This document shows positions 45,420 to 56,528 of a stretch of DNA of 64,000 bases, in pieces (within the stretch, counting starts at the first letter, position 1; every line of letters starts with the position of its first letter). The position numbers and the translations under genes are program-made. The DNA comes from an uncultured Rhodospirillales bacterium. GTDB lineage: Bacteria; Pseudomonadota; Alphaproteobacteria; Acetobacterales; Acetobacteraceae. The notes beneath the pieces were generated by a model that was not told the origin of the DNA, did no database searches, and worked only from the letters and a program-made list of their open reading frames with translations. The DNA is taken from contig CAIJTR010000062.1 in the NCBI GenBank assembly GCA_903823665.1, forward strand, positions 27,413 through 91,412, in the 5' to 3' direction.

Positions 45420-47360
45420 TCACCCAAGCGCGAGCTGATATTCCGTGTATCCATCAGCATCCAAGCCAACACGCGTGATATCGCTCCGCCCGTCCAGCAA
45501 CGCCTCCAGCCGCGCCGCAGACCGGAACGCCAGCGTCACTTTCTGCAGCGGCTCGGCAAACGACCACGTGGCCACAGGCTTGTTCCGCAGCGTGCCCATC
45601 GCCCGCAAATATGAAACGATCGCGTCCCGATTGAGGTCCGGTGCGCGCAGCACCACGCGGCTGCCATCAAGCCCCGGAAAGCCGCCCCCACCGTCCGAGC
45701 GATAATTGTTCGTCACCACCACAAACTCCCGCGCGGGATCGATCGGCTGCCCCTCAAACCGCAAATTGACAATCCGCCGGTACGGCCGCGGCTTCGGATC
45801 ATTGCCCTGATAACGCGAAGGCTGGGTCAAATCGATCTCATAGGTCAGACCCGAAATCACATCGAAATTATAGGTCGGCACCGAAGTGTTCAGCAGCTTC
45901 TGCGGCCCAGCCTTGGCAGGATCGATCTGGTTGAACTGTCCGGCTGATTTCTCCAGCCACTCCGCCACCTCCGCCCCTGTCCGCTTCACCGCCACCAGCG
46001 TGTTGGCGAACACATATAAATCCGCCACCTCGCGCAGCGCCACCGGCCCCGGTGCGATGTCGATGAAGCTGTCCGGCCCCGTCCCGCCCGCCTTGAACGG
46101 TGCCGCCGCCGCCAACAACGGCAGGCCCGCATATTCCGTCCCCGCCAGCAACTTGCGCGCATACCAAACCTGCGCGTCATTCACCAAGCCCACCGCCGCG
46201 TCCGAACCCAACAGCGAGAAATACGAATTGAGCGGAAACTTTACCTCCCCCACCGGCTGACGCATCCACTCAATGGTCGCCTGATGCGCCGGTGCCGCTG
46301 CCGCGGTTATGGCCGTGTTCGGCTCCACCAGCGAAATCACCTGCCCCTTCTCGCGCCGGTAAGTCGGCCGTGCCTCGACCTTAAAGTCGGCAACCTTCCA
46401 GCCCCCGTCCGCACTCTTCTGAAGCGAGAGGTCAATGATCCCCAGATGACTGCCCCAAAACCCCGGCATCACCGCAGGCACGCCCGCCAATGTCCCGCGC
46501 AGCGCATCCACACCCGGCCTGCCGTCATAATCCGGCCCCGGAAACACCCGGTGCGAATGGCCGGTGAAGATCACATCAATCCCCGGTACGCCTGCCAGAT
46601 GATACGCCGCATTCTCAAACCCGCTCGCCGCCGGCCGCGTATCGATGCCGGAATGACACAGCGCCACCAGCACATCGCACTGCGCCCGCAACGCCGGGAT
46701 CTGCGCGCGCGCCGCCGTAACGATATCCGTCGTCGTGACCTTCCCTTCGAGATTGCTGCGATCCCAAACCATGATCTGCGGCGGCAGAAACCCGATCACA
46801 CCGATCCGCAAGGCGTGCTCGCTGCCATCCTCGGCCTTGAAGTTGCGAGTAATGACCATGGTCGGCGGCAAATAAAAGGTGCCATCAATCCGCGCGAGAT
46901 TGGCGCACACAAACGGGAAATTCGCCCCCGCAATCGCATGGTCCATATACGGCAGCCCGTAATTGAACTCATGGTTGCCCAGCGTCGCCGCATCATAACC
47001 CAGCGTGTTCATGGCCGCGAACATCGGATGGATCTCGCCCGGCTTAAGCGTGCCCGGCTGCGCCAGCATATCGCCCAGCGGGCTGCCCTGAATGATATCG
47101 CCATTGTCGAACAACATGCTGTTCGGGCCCTGCGCCCGCGCCTGCGCAATCAACGAGGCCACCTTCGACAACCCCACCGTCGCGTCCCGCCGCTCATGGT
47201 AATAGTCATAGTCATACACAAACATGTGCAGATCCGACGTCTCCAGCAGCCGCAGCTTGATCGTCGCCGCCCCCGCCGCATGCGCATGCGCAGCCAAGCC
47301 CGCCGTGGCCAGCCCCAAGCCGCCGCCCACAAAACTGCGCCGCCTGAGAGATGCCTGCAC
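45420..47360 (-). CDS. cpdB: Tat-exported 2',3'-cyclic nucleotide 2'-phosphodiesterase/3'-nucleotidase (CpdB family)
   Basis: A 646-residue periplasmic enzyme. The N terminus has a twin-arginine signal ('RRRSFVGGGLGLATAGLA'). The metallophosphatase domain shows 'LLETSDLHMF', 'FDNGDIIQGSPLGD', 'TLGNHEFNYG', 'ALCHSGID' and 'FTGHSHRVFPG', all dimetal ligands. The C-terminal 5'-nucleotidase domain binds the nucleotide. The GTG at 47360 is preferred over a TTG eight codons upstream because AGGAG stands six bases before it. It frees phosphate and nucleosides from external nucleotides. The 146 bases before exbD contain no gene. Confidence 0.93.
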   Translation of the reverse strand: MQASLRRRSFVGGGLGLATAGLAAHAHAAGAATIKLRLLETSDLHMFVYDYDYYHERRDATVGLSKVASLIAQARAQGPNSMLFDNGDIIQGSPLGDMLAQPGTLKPGEIHPMFAAMNTLGYDAATLGNHEFNYGLPYMDHAIAGANFPFVCANLARIDGTFYLPPTMVITRNFKAEDGSEHALRIGVIGFLPPQIMVWDRSNLEGKVTTTDIVTAARAQIPALRAQCDVLVALCHSGIDTRPAASGFENAAYHLAGVPGIDVIFTGHSHRVFPGPDYDGRPGVDALRGTLAGVPAVMPGFWGSHLGIIDLSLQKSADGGWKVADFKVEARPTYRREKGQVISLVEPNTAITAAAAPAHQATIEWMRQPVGEVKFPLNSYFSLLGSDAAVGLVNDAQVWYARKLLAGTEYAGLPLLAAAAPFKAGGTGPDSFIDIAPGPVALREVADLYVFANTLVAVKRTGAEVAEWLEKSAGQFNQIDPAKAGPQKLLNTSVPTYNFDVISGLTYEIDLTQPSRYQGNDPKPRPYRRIVNLRFEGQPIDPAREFVVVTNNYRSDGGGGFPGLDGSRVVLRAPDLNRDAIVSYLRAMGTLRNKPVATWSFAEPLQKVTLAFRSAARLEALLDGRSDITRVGLDADGYTEYQLALG

Positions 47361-47445
47361 CCGAGCCTCCTGTACCACCGACAAGGATGAAACAGCAGCG
47401 CTATCCGAGGCCCACGTCCAGTTGTTGTTCTATGACAGCGCGCAA

Positions 47446-48360
47446 TCAGCCCGCGCGCGCAATCCGCCGGCAATGCTGCAACGCCGCCTCAATCAGATTG
47501 TCGCTGGCCTCAGGCGTGCGAAACGCCGAGTGCGCGGACAGCGTCACGTTCGGCAAAATCGTCAGCACATGATCCACCGGCAGCGGCTCCGTGGTGAACA
47601 CGTCCAGTCCAGCATGACCAATCTGGCCGGACCGCAGCGCCTCCACCATCGCACCCTCATCCACCACCGCCCCGCGCGCCGTATTGATGAGAATGACCCC
47701 CTTGCGCATCAGCGCAATTCGCTCCGCCGACAGAAAGCCCCGCGTCTCGTCATTCAGCAGCAGATGCATCGAGACCACGTGGCTCTGCGCCAGCAGCTCC
47801 TCCAGCGACACAAACGTCACATTGGCGTGCTCACGCGGCGTGCGGTTCCAGGCCAGCACCTTCATGCCGCAGCCATGCGCCAATCGCGCCATCTCGGCAG
47901 CAATCCCGCCAAAGCCGACCAGCCCAATGGTCTTGCCGGTGAGCTCCATCCCCTCCGTGCGCAGCCACTGCCCCGAGCGCATCCCGCCATCCATCCGCGC
48001 AAATCCGCGCGCCGACGCCCACATCAGCCCAAACGCACACTCGGCCACCGCCGTGTCGCCATAGGATTTGATGATGTGAACCTCGATCCCCAGTGCCGCC
48101 AGCGCCTCCGGGTCCATGTAACTGCGCGCGCCGGTGCCCAGGAACACAACGTGCTTCAGCCCCTTGCACAGCTTGGCAATCTCAACCGGCAGCGCCGTGT
48201 GATCAATGATCGCAATCTCCGCCCCCGCCAGCACATCCGGCAGTTCCTCCGGCGTCACATTCACATCGCGATGAATGGCAACGCTCGGGTCACTCTCCCG
48301 CCACAGCCTGCGGAAAACGGCAGCTAGAGCCTCACTCGCATCAACGAAAACGGCGCGCAA
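47446..48360 (-). CDS. D-isomer-specific 2-hydroxyacid dehydrogenase family protein
   Basis: A 304-residue NAD(P)-dependent enzyme. The nucleotide motif is 'GLVGFGGIAAEMA'. The catalytic Arg is in 'ILINTARGAVVDEGAM', followed by Glu in 'HAGLDVFTTEPLPVDH' and the acid/base His in 'VTLSAHSAFRTPEA'. It reduces 2-oxo acids to D-2-hydroxy acids or acts in reverse. The start is TTG at 48360, with GGGAG eight bases upstream. No neighbouring gene reveals the substrate. Confidence 0.9.
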   Translation of the reverse strand: MRAVFVDASEALAAVFRRLWRESDPSVAIHRDVNVTPEELPDVLAGAEIAIIDHTALPVEIAKLCKGLKHVVFLGTGARSYMDPEALAALGIEVHIIKSYGDTAVAECAFGLMWASARGFARMDGGMRSGQWLRTEGMELTGKTIGLVGFGGIAAEMARLAHGCGMKVLAWNRTPREHANVTFVSLEELLAQSHVVSMHLLLNDETRGFLSAERIALMRKGVILINTARGAVVDEGAMVEALRSGQIGHAGLDVFTTEPLPVDHVLTILPNVTLSAHSAFRTPEASDNLIEAALQHCRRIARAG

Positions 48361-48386
48361 ATCAGCTACTCCCAGGCGTGTAAGCG

Positions 48387-49046
48387 TCAGCCACCAAAAC
48401 CGAGGAAGCCGTTCTGCGGGCTCGGCGTGCCGCGATCGCCCACGCCGGCAGGTGCTGCAGCTTGCGGCTGGCGGCTTGTTACAACCTGCGCCGCGCTCGG
48501 CCCATTCGATGCAACGGCAGCCTTCGGTGCCACCGGACGTGGAGCCGGCTGAACCGCCATCTTGCTGCCACCCTTGGCACCAGCAGCACCACTCTGCCCA
48601 CCACCAGACGACAACGTCTTGGCGGACCGCACAGTTTCGGCCGACGCACCGCGCAGCGACAAAAGCAGGAACGTGATATTGTTGCGCGACAGATCGATCG
48701 ACTGATCAAGCGGCGTCAGGCCCAGAATGTTACGCCCGTTATAATCGGCACCCCGCGCAATCGCATCACGCGCCGAGTTCAAATCACCACGGTTGATCGC
48801 ATCAAACAGCGCCTCGGTCGGCGGCAGATCGGCAGCCGCACCGTTGGAAGGAGTCACCCGATCAGCCCCAACCGCCGCACCAGGCAGACCCGGCGGCGGT
48901 GCATTCGAGGAGCCCGAGACACCGGGAGGCTTCACCACAGGCCCGTTGACAGCCCGGTTCTCAATCCCTTGCGCGCCGGCGATCGCGGCAAATGCGCTCA
49001 CCCCAACCAGGGCAGATACAGCAAGAAGAACGATGCGAGGCTTCAT
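48387..49046 (-). CDS. Exported ankyrin-repeat protein with Ala/Pro/Gln-rich tail
   Basis: A 219-residue protein with a signal peptide ('LLAVSALVGVSAFAAIAGAQ'). The middle section 'ALFDAINRGDLNSARDAIAR' / 'GADYNGRNILGLTPLDQSID' is an ankyrin-type repeat pair. The remainder is low-complexity Ala/Pro/Gly/Gln sequence ending in 'QNGFLGFGG'. It probably lies in the periplasm and binds a protein partner. The family is not known to me beyond the repeat. Confidence 0.8.
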   Translation of the reverse strand: MKPRIVLLAVSALVGVSAFAAIAGAQGIENRAVNGPVVKPPGVSGSSNAPPPGLPGAAVGADRVTPSNGAAADLPPTEALFDAINRGDLNSARDAIARGADYNGRNILGLTPLDQSIDLSRNNITFLLLSLRGASAETVRSAKTLSSGGGQSGAAGAKGGSKMAVQPAPRPVAPKAAVASNGPSAAQVVTSRQPQAAAPAGVGDRGTPSPQNGFLGFGG

Positions 49047-49086
49047 GAACGCGTGATTCCCAGGGCAATTCTGCCCTTTTAACCTA

Positions 49087-49647
49087 TCAGCCGTTCAGCC
49101 ACCAGAACCCGATATTGAGATAAGTCGCATAGGCCGTCCAACACAGATAGGGCACCAGAAACGCCGCCGCCATCCTGTTCAGCCGCACGAACGAGGCGAT
49201 GGTCAGCCCGATCATCACCAGCATCGGCACAATCACCAGCAAACCCAGCGACGGGCTGTTCATGCCAAAGAACGCCGGCGTCCACAGCGCGCTCACCAGC
49301 AACTGCCAGCCCCAAAGCTGCAACGCCGCATTCTGCCGCCGGCCCTGCGGCGCACGCCACCAGATCAGCCACGCACTCGCACCAATCATCAAATCCAGCG
49401 TCGTCCACACCAACGGAAACGCCCAATTCGGCGGAACACCGGGCGGGCGATGCAGCGTGAGATACCAGCCATTGATTTCATGCGCGTTGACCGCCGCAGC
49501 CGTGGCACCCACCAGCAGGCTCAGCCCCACAAACCCAATCAGCGCAGGCCAGGGCGAACCCTTGCCCTCTGGCCAATCACCACGCGGTGCCGGCGGCCCG
49601 GTTCTGCGGCCGGGGCGCGATGACTTCTGAAAGGCGTATTCCCGCAT
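49087..49647 (-). CDS. tspO: TspO/MBR family protein
   Basis: A 186-residue membrane protein with five hydrophobic segments. Conserved TspO elements are present: 'WYLTLHRPPGVPPNWAFPLV' before 'WT', a middle 'QLLVSALWTPAFFGM' and 'CWTAYATYLNIGFWWLN' at the end. About 35 polar residues precede the first span, more than usual. TspO proteins bind porphyrins and related ligands and tune tetrapyrrole metabolism and stress responses. It starts three bases after the stop of the vWA-like membrane protein and so appears to be the last gene of the MoxR-Bat operon. Confidence 0.9.
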   Translation of the reverse strand: MREYAFQKSSRPGRRTGPPAPRGDWPEGKGSPWPALIGFVGLSLLVGATAAAVNAHEINGWYLTLHRPPGVPPNWAFPLVWTTLDLMIGASAWLIWWRAPQGRRQNAALQLWGWQLLVSALWTPAFFGMNSPSLGLLVIVPMLVMIGLTIASFVRLNRMAAAFLVPYLCWTAYATYLNIGFWWLNG

Positions 49648-49650
49648 GCC

Positions 49651-51771
49651 CTAACCCCCCTCGCGTCGCCACACCAGCACCGCCAATCCCAGGATCAGCG
49701 GCAGGGCCAATCCCGGCGGCATCAGTGGCAGTGCCGCAATACCCGTCACAATATGGTCATCCCGGCGCACAAGGCCAATCCAATCACCACCAGATGCCAC
49801 TCGTCCCGCGTCCATACGGCGCAACAACGGCGCACCATCAGGCTCCAGCCAATGAACACTGCCGCCAGACTGCCGGGCCAACGGGGCAAGAGCCGTCGCC
49901 GTCGCGCGCAAATCAGCCAATTCGAGCGGATTTGTCGCCCCTGCTGCAGCATAGGCCACGTGAGCCCCGTCATTGGCCTGCCAAACGCCCGGTAACGTCG
50001 CCGAAACACGAATGGTGCCGCGACCAGGATGCGTCGCCTCCAACGGCAGCACGCGCTTGGCCCCATCCGGGCTGGTGATTGTGACATTGCCCGGCGGTGT
50101 CGCCTCCGTGCGGCGCTGCTCCACTGACAGCACACCCGCCTCCACCGAAGCGGTCAGCGCCGTCTCGTCCAGCTCCGGCTCCTTCATCAGCCAATGCGCC
50201 ACCCGCCGCAGCACCTCCGCCTGCGGACCACCGCCGTCATGCCCGCGCGACCACAGCCAAATCTGATCGGACAGGAGCAGCGCCACCCGGCCTTCACCAA
50301 CATGATTGACCACCAGCAGCGGCTGCTCATTCGGCCCGGTCATCAGCACATCGCCCTGCACGTTGCTGGAGCGGAGCGCCCGATACCACTGCCCCCACAA
50401 CGGCGGCACCCCATCGCGCCATCCCGGCAAATCAGCCGTCACCGGATGGCGCGTGCCAAGAGCGGACACGGCAGGGCGAAACGCCTGATCCACCACGCCC
50501 ACGCCGCGCGTCCCCAGCGCATCCATCACCGCCCGCGCCGGCAGCACCGACGCCAGCGGGCTCAACCAGGGACTACCAACACCGGCAAACTCAGGCCCAG
50601 CCGAAACCAGCAACGCCCCGCCTTGCCGCACATATTCAGAGATATTCCGCAAATAAACCGGCGGCAGCAGCCCACGATTGGTGAAGCGATCCAGAATGAT
50701 CAGATCAAACTCACGAATTTTGACCTGAAACAGCTCCCGCACCGGGAACGCAATCAGCGCCAGCTCGTTCAACGGCGTCAGATCGTCTTTCTCGGGCGGA
50801 CGCAGAATGGTGAAATGCACGAGGTCAACCGACGGATCGGCCTTCAACAGCCGCCGCCACGTCCGCTCGCCCGGATGCGGCTCACCAGAAACCAGCAGCA
50901 CCCGCAGCCGGTCGCGCACACCATTGATCGTCACCACCGCACGATTGTTGAGATCGCTCACCGCACCCGGCAGCTTGTCCGCCGCCATCTCCACCACAAT
51001 AGGCCCCGCGCGTGTGATCGGAATGGGCAGCGTGGTCGGCTGACCGACCGGCATAGGCACCACCACCGGCTGCTCACCATCCCGCCTGATGGTCAGGTTC
51101 ACCATCGCCGCTGGTGCCAGCAAAGGCCGCGGCACGCCCAAATCCTCGACCACGACGCGCAATTCGGCGGATTTGCCGACAATGCCGTAACCAGGAGCCG
51201 AGACGATCCGCACCCGCCGGTCCGTCTCCTCCCCCTTCGCTGGGATCAGCACATGCAACGGCGCTCCACCCGGCGGGGTCGCCGGAATGTCATGCACCTG
51301 CCCATCCGTCACTGCGACAATCCCAGCCAGCCGCGACGCCGGAATATCCGCCAGCGCCCGGTCAATCGCGCCGAACAACCGGGTCCCACCCGTGCCGCCC
51401 TCCGGCAGCGTGATGGTGCGCAGTTCCAGCCCCTCAAGCTCGCGCCCGGCATCATGCACCTGCGCCTCAATCGCCGCCCGCGCCTGCTCGGCCAGCTTGG
51501 TCCTGCCGCCCACCTGCATCGAGGCGCTCTGATCAATCACCATCAACGCAATATCTGGCCTTGTCTGCCGGCTCTCCTCCACCAGCCTCGGCCCCGCCAG
51601 CCAGAACAATACGACCGCGAACAATACGCCGCGCCACACCGCGCCACGCGCCCGGTGCCAAAGTGCGAAACCCACCGAAAACGCACAGAACGCTGCCAAT
51701 ACCGTCAAAACCCAGGCATCCAGCAGCGGCTCAAACCGCAGCGCCGCAATCGCCTGATCCAGCCGCATCAT
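49651..51771 (-). CDS. Membrane protein with vWA-like and glutamine-amidotransferase-like domains
   Basis: A 706-residue protein. Two N-terminal membrane spans are followed by a von Willebrand factor A-like domain with a MIDAS-type 'VIDQSASM'. An amidotransferase-like alpha/beta domain comes next ('LIILDRFTNRGLLPPVYLRN') but without a clear catalytic Cys, and a last span sits near the C terminus ('MPPGLALPLILGLAVLVW'). This layout is known from the BatA/DUF4159 neighbourhoods of alphaproteobacteria. The ATG overlaps the stop of the upstream DUF4159 gene. It may form a membrane complex with the other Bat-like proteins, remodelled by MoxR. Confidence 0.85.
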   Translation of the reverse strand: MMRLDQAIAALRFEPLLDAWVLTVLAAFCAFSVGFALWHRARGAVWRGVLFAVVLFWLAGPRLVEESRQTRPDIALMVIDQSASMQVGGRTKLAEQARAAIEAQVHDAGRELEGLELRTITLPEGGTGGTRLFGAIDRALADIPASRLAGIVAVTDGQVHDIPATPPGGAPLHVLIPAKGEETDRRVRIVSAPGYGIVGKSAELRVVVEDLGVPRPLLAPAAMVNLTIRRDGEQPVVVPMPVGQPTTLPIPITRAGPIVVEMAADKLPGAVSDLNNRAVVTINGVRDRLRVLLVSGEPHPGERTWRRLLKADPSVDLVHFTILRPPEKDDLTPLNELALIAFPVRELFQVKIREFDLIILDRFTNRGLLPPVYLRNISEYVRQGGALLVSAGPEFAGVGSPWLSPLASVLPARAVMDALGTRGVGVVDQAFRPAVSALGTRHPVTADLPGWRDGVPPLWGQWYRALRSSNVQGDVLMTGPNEQPLLVVNHVGEGRVALLLSDQIWLWSRGHDGGGPQAEVLRRVAHWLMKEPELDETALTASVEAGVLSVEQRRTEATPPGNVTITSPDGAKRVLPLEATHPGRGTIRVSATLPGVWQANDGAHVAYAAAGATNPLELADLRATATALAPLARQSGGSVHWLEPDGAPLLRRMDAGRVASGGDWIGLVRRDDHIVTGIAALPLMPPGLALPLILGLAVLVWRREGG

Positions 51772-54485
51772 TGCCCCAGCCTTTCCAGCAAGGCCGGCAC
51801 ATGCACCTGATCGCCTTTGTAGTTCCCGGTCAGCGAATACATCACAAGGTTGACGCCGAACCGATACGCCAGCACCCGCTGTCGCGCGCCACCGGGCAGC
51901 GTCGCATACGGATTGCGCCCCTGCGCATCGACAGCCCAGGCCGCCGCCCAGTCATGCGCCCCCACCACCACCGGCGAGACGCTGTCATTGTTGCGATCCT
52001 CAAAGCTCTGCACCCACACCGTGTCCCCGGTGTAGCGACCCGGAAACTCTTGCAGCAGATAGAACGACCGCGCCAACACATGTGCACTCGTCAGCGGTGT
52101 CAGCGCCGGCACATTCAGCCCGCCCCCAATCCGCGCCAACGCCTTGCGAGAGCCCTCCACCATGCCCTCCCCGGTGCCGCCGTCGCGCGTGTCGATCAAA
52201 ATAATGCCACCATGCGACATATAATCGTTCAGCGCCTGGATCGCGGCCCCAGACAGCGTCGCCGCATCCGCTGTCACCGGCCAGTAAAGCAGCGGATAAA
52301 AACTCAGATCATCCTGCCCCGGCTGCACCCCAGCAGGAGCCGCCAGCGCCGCATTCGTCCGCCGGTTCACATAGTCAGACAGACCCACCAGCCCCGCGAG
52401 CGAAACCTCGTCCACATGGCTGTCCCCGGTCACCAGATAAGCCAGCCGCGTCACCAGCGCCGGATTGGTCTCCTCCGGCGGGTTCGTGGCCGCGTGGACC
52501 GGCCCAACAAATGCCACCATCAGTGCCACAGCCGCGGCATTCCGCCCAATGCCGCGCCCAAGGCCACGGAGCGGCAGCGAGATCAACAAATCCAGCGCCA
52601 GCAACGCGAGCCCGATCGCCATCAGCACCGCCGCCACCGGTTTCGGCTTCACATTCGCCGCAAGTGCTCCCTCGCTCGCGCCGGCAATGAACGGTGCCGC
52701 CGTCAGCACCGTCGCCCCATCGCCCAAGTTCAGCACATGGCGGTTCGTCTCCGGTCCGTAAACCCCCGGCGGATGCCGCGGTGACGCCGCCACCCGCCCC
52801 GCATTGGCCGCAATCGCCACAGCCGCCGACGGTGGCGTTCCCGCAGTGCCAAACCCATCCAATGTCTCCACCGGGGCCAAAGGCGTCGCATCCGCCCCGG
52901 CATCATTCGACGCCACGCCCAGCGCCTGCGCCACCAGCCGCCGCAGCATCTCCACAAACAAGCCAGACAACGGCAGATCAGACCAATCCGCATTCGCCGT
53001 CACATGAAACAACACAATCCGCCCAGCCCCACGCGGAGCCGCCGTCACCAGCGGCGTGCCATCCGCCAACCGAGCCCACACCAAATCAGCCGCAGCCCCG
53101 TTCTGCACCGTGGGCCGCAAACTCTCAGGGTCCGCCAGCACCTGCCGCGTGATGCGAATTTCATCCGGCACGACCAGGCCTGCAAACGGGCTCGTCGTGT
53201 CAAATGCCGCCAACCCCGGCGGCTGCGTCCACGACATCGCACCTCCCAGCTGCCGGTCCCCACCCAGCAGCTTCACCGGCAACAGAGTATCCGGATGCTC
53301 GGCCGTCGCCGGTCCCGCAAAGCGAATAAGCGTGCCGCCCTTCTGCACCCAGGCCTCGAGCTGCGCCCGCTCCGGCCCATCCGTCACCACATGATCGGCG
53401 AGAATCAGCACCGACAGCTCGCGTGACAGCAACGCCGAGAGATCGCCCTCGCGCAGCTCCACAAACGGCTGCAGCGCCCGGCTTAAATAATAAAGCGGCC
53501 CAGTGAGAGGAATGTCAGCCGACACACTCTCTCCCGCCAGCAATCCCACCGGCCGCCGCCGCCAGCGCTCATCCAGCAGCGCCACACTGCCCGCCGAACC
53601 AACACCCTGCACCACCAGCCGCGCCAGCTGATTGCGAATTTCAGCCGGCACGATCAACGCCCCGGTCCCACGGTCCGCATCCGCAGGCACCTCCACGTCA
53701 ATCCGCGCCAACGTCCGCCCATCACCGGACTGCGCCAGCACCGGCAACACCCGCTCCACCCGAACCGGCAGCGTCAGCACCTTCACCACAAGACGGTCAG
53801 ACGCCGATTCAGGTGGCGGCAGCAGTACCGGCGGCACCACATCGCGCAGTTCCTCCACCGCGCCCACACCCGCAAGCGCCTTGGCGAACGCCGCGTCATC
53901 ACCCAGCCCGTCGCCCACGTAAACCACCGGCCCAGCGGGCACGCCCTGCAACGCCGCTGTCGCAGCAGCCCGATCCGTCCCCCACGGCTTCGGATGCAGC
54001 GCCGCGAGCCGCGTCCGCAGATCCGCCACCGGCATCACCCCCGTCCGCACTGGAGCCGAGCCATCCTCTGGCGGGGCCGTGCTCAGCATCGAAACCGAAC
54101 GCCCCGAATGCTCCGCCCGGTCCAGCGCCGATTGCGCCGCCGCCATCCGCGCGGTCCACGCCGGGGCGGCAGCCCAGCCATCATCGATCACCAGCAACAG
54201 CGGACCGGAACCCGCCAACTCGCCACCCGCATTGAACACCGGCCGCGCCAGCGCCACGATCACCAGCGCCGCCGCCAGCATCCGCAACGCCAACAGCCAC
54301 AGCGGGGTGCGCGCCGCCGTCTCAGACCGCGCATTGAGCCCGAACAACAAACCAATCGCCGGAAAAACCTCACGCCTCGGCGCGGGCGGCGTCACCCGCA
54401 ACAGCCACCACAGCACCGGCAACCCAGCCAGCGCGAACAGCACCCAGGGCGATCCAAAGCTCAAATTGCCAAACAGCCCGCTCAT
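51768..54485 (-). CDS. BatA-type N-terminal domain fused to DUF4159
   Basis: A 905-residue membrane protein. Residues 1-85 are the BatA ('aerotolerance regulator N-terminal') region with two spans ('WVLFALAGLPVLWWLLRV' and 'LWLLALRMLAAALVIVALAR'). A degenerate vWA-like region follows ('GPLLLVIDDGWAAAPAW'). The last 210 residues are DUF4159 ('RLAYLVTGDSHVDEVSLAGL' and 'NDYMSHGGIILIDTRDG'). Start and stop overlap neighbouring genes by four bases. The fusion is common in alphaproteobacteria, where it lies beside MoxR and DUF58. Function is unknown; a role in envelope stress is suggested by the family. Confidence 0.88.
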   Translation of the reverse strand: MSGLFGNLSFGSPWVLFALAGLPVLWWLLRVTPPAPRREVFPAIGLLFGLNARSETAARTPLWLLALRMLAAALVIVALARPVFNAGGELAGSGPLLLVIDDGWAAAPAWTARMAAAQSALDRAEHSGRSVSMLSTAPPEDGSAPVRTGVMPVADLRTRLAALHPKPWGTDRAAATAALQGVPAGPVVYVGDGLGDDAAFAKALAGVGAVEELRDVVPPVLLPPPESASDRLVVKVLTLPVRVERVLPVLAQSGDGRTLARIDVEVPADADRGTGALIVPAEIRNQLARLVVQGVGSAGSVALLDERWRRRPVGLLAGESVSADIPLTGPLYYLSRALQPFVELREGDLSALLSRELSVLILADHVVTDGPERAQLEAWVQKGGTLIRFAGPATAEHPDTLLPVKLLGGDRQLGGAMSWTQPPGLAAFDTTSPFAGLVVPDEIRITRQVLADPESLRPTVQNGAAADLVWARLADGTPLVTAAPRGAGRIVLFHVTANADWSDLPLSGLFVEMLRRLVAQALGVASNDAGADATPLAPVETLDGFGTAGTPPSAAVAIAANAGRVAASPRHPPGVYGPETNRHVLNLGDGATVLTAAPFIAGASEGALAANVKPKPVAAVLMAIGLALLALDLLISLPLRGLGRGIGRNAAAVALMVAFVGPVHAATNPPEETNPALVTRLAYLVTGDSHVDEVSLAGLVGLSDYVNRRTNAALAAPAGVQPGQDDLSFYPLLYWPVTADAATLSGAAIQALNDYMSHGGIILIDTRDGGTGEGMVEGSRKALARIGGGLNVPALTPLTSAHVLARSFYLLQEFPGRYTGDTVWVQSFEDRNNDSVSPVVVGAHDWAAAWAVDAQGRNPYATLPGGARQRVLAYRFGVNLVMYSLTGNYKGDQVHVPALLERLGQ

Positions 54486-55356
54486 CGCAGCTTCACCGCA
54501 AGCGCTGTGTAAAGCCCGAGCAACGCGGTCTCCGGCGGATGATCAGTGCGATGGGTGGCAAACCCCCAGCCCGCCGCCGCACAGATCGCGGCAATGCCAT
54601 CCTGCTGCGCCTGCAAACGCTCCGCATACGCGTCCCGCACGCCCTCCACCCGCGGCACCAGCAAATGCCGCGCCTCGCCAACGCCCTCAAACCGCACCCG
54701 CCCGCTATACGGCAGGCCAATTTCAGCGGGATCGAGCACCTGCAAAATCTGACCCCGGATCCTGCGCGAGGCCAACCGCTCTACCGCCAGCGCAATCTCC
54801 TCCAGCGGCGAAAGCATGTCGCCGATCAACACCGCCACGGCATGTCGCGGCAACGCCACATCCGGCGGCAACGCAATGTCATCGGGCACGCTCATCAACT
54901 GCCCAGCCAACGCCTCGACGCCACGACCGCCGCTCACCGCCGTTGTCCCCGGACAGATCAGCCGCACCCGTTCTCCCCCGCGCAGCAGCAGCGACGACAA
55001 CGCCAGCAGCAGCAACTCACTGCGCTCGCGCTTGGAAATTGCCATGCTCTTGGAATGCCACTGCATCGAAGCCGAGCCATCGCGCCAGACGCACACCGTC
55101 TGCGCCGCCTCCCACTCGGTTTGCCGCACGAACAACCGGTCCGCGCGCGCGGACTGCCGCCAGTCGATCGCACCCGGCGCGTCCCCTGCCACAAAGGGCC
55201 GGAACTGCCAGAAGCTGTCGCCCTGCCCGACCCGACGCCTGCCATGCACACCCTGAAACACCGTGTTCGCCACCCGCTCCGCCGCCACCAGCAACGGCGG
55301 CAGCCTGGCACCCAGCGCCTTCGCGCTCAGAGCCTGCGATGGATGCGGAACGCCAC

Positions 55357-55360
<4 letters not shown>
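54482..55360 (-). CDS. DUF58 domain protein
   Basis: A 292-residue protein with the DUF58 core 'GRRRVGQGDSFWQFRPFVAG' and 'IDWRQSARADRLFVRQTEWE', followed by a vWA-like segment ('VCVWRDGSASMQWHSK'). It overlaps moxR upstream and the BatA/DUF4159 gene downstream. MoxR-type ATPases and DUF58 proteins nearly always occur together, and the pair is believed to assemble or remodel vWA-containing membrane partners, here the next two gene products. Confidence 0.92.
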
Positions 55361-56367
<1,007 letters not shown>

Positions 56368-56528
56368 CGGCAAATTCCTCGCGGTCAAAAACAACGCTCG
56401 TCCACACGATATGGCACGAGCCTAACAGATAGATTGTGCGATGTGGCGGTTTCACCACTTCCCCCTGGGGGGGGATGCTACCTATATCGTGGTCTGGGAA
56501 GGAAGTATCTTCGCCCGGGGACAGTGAG

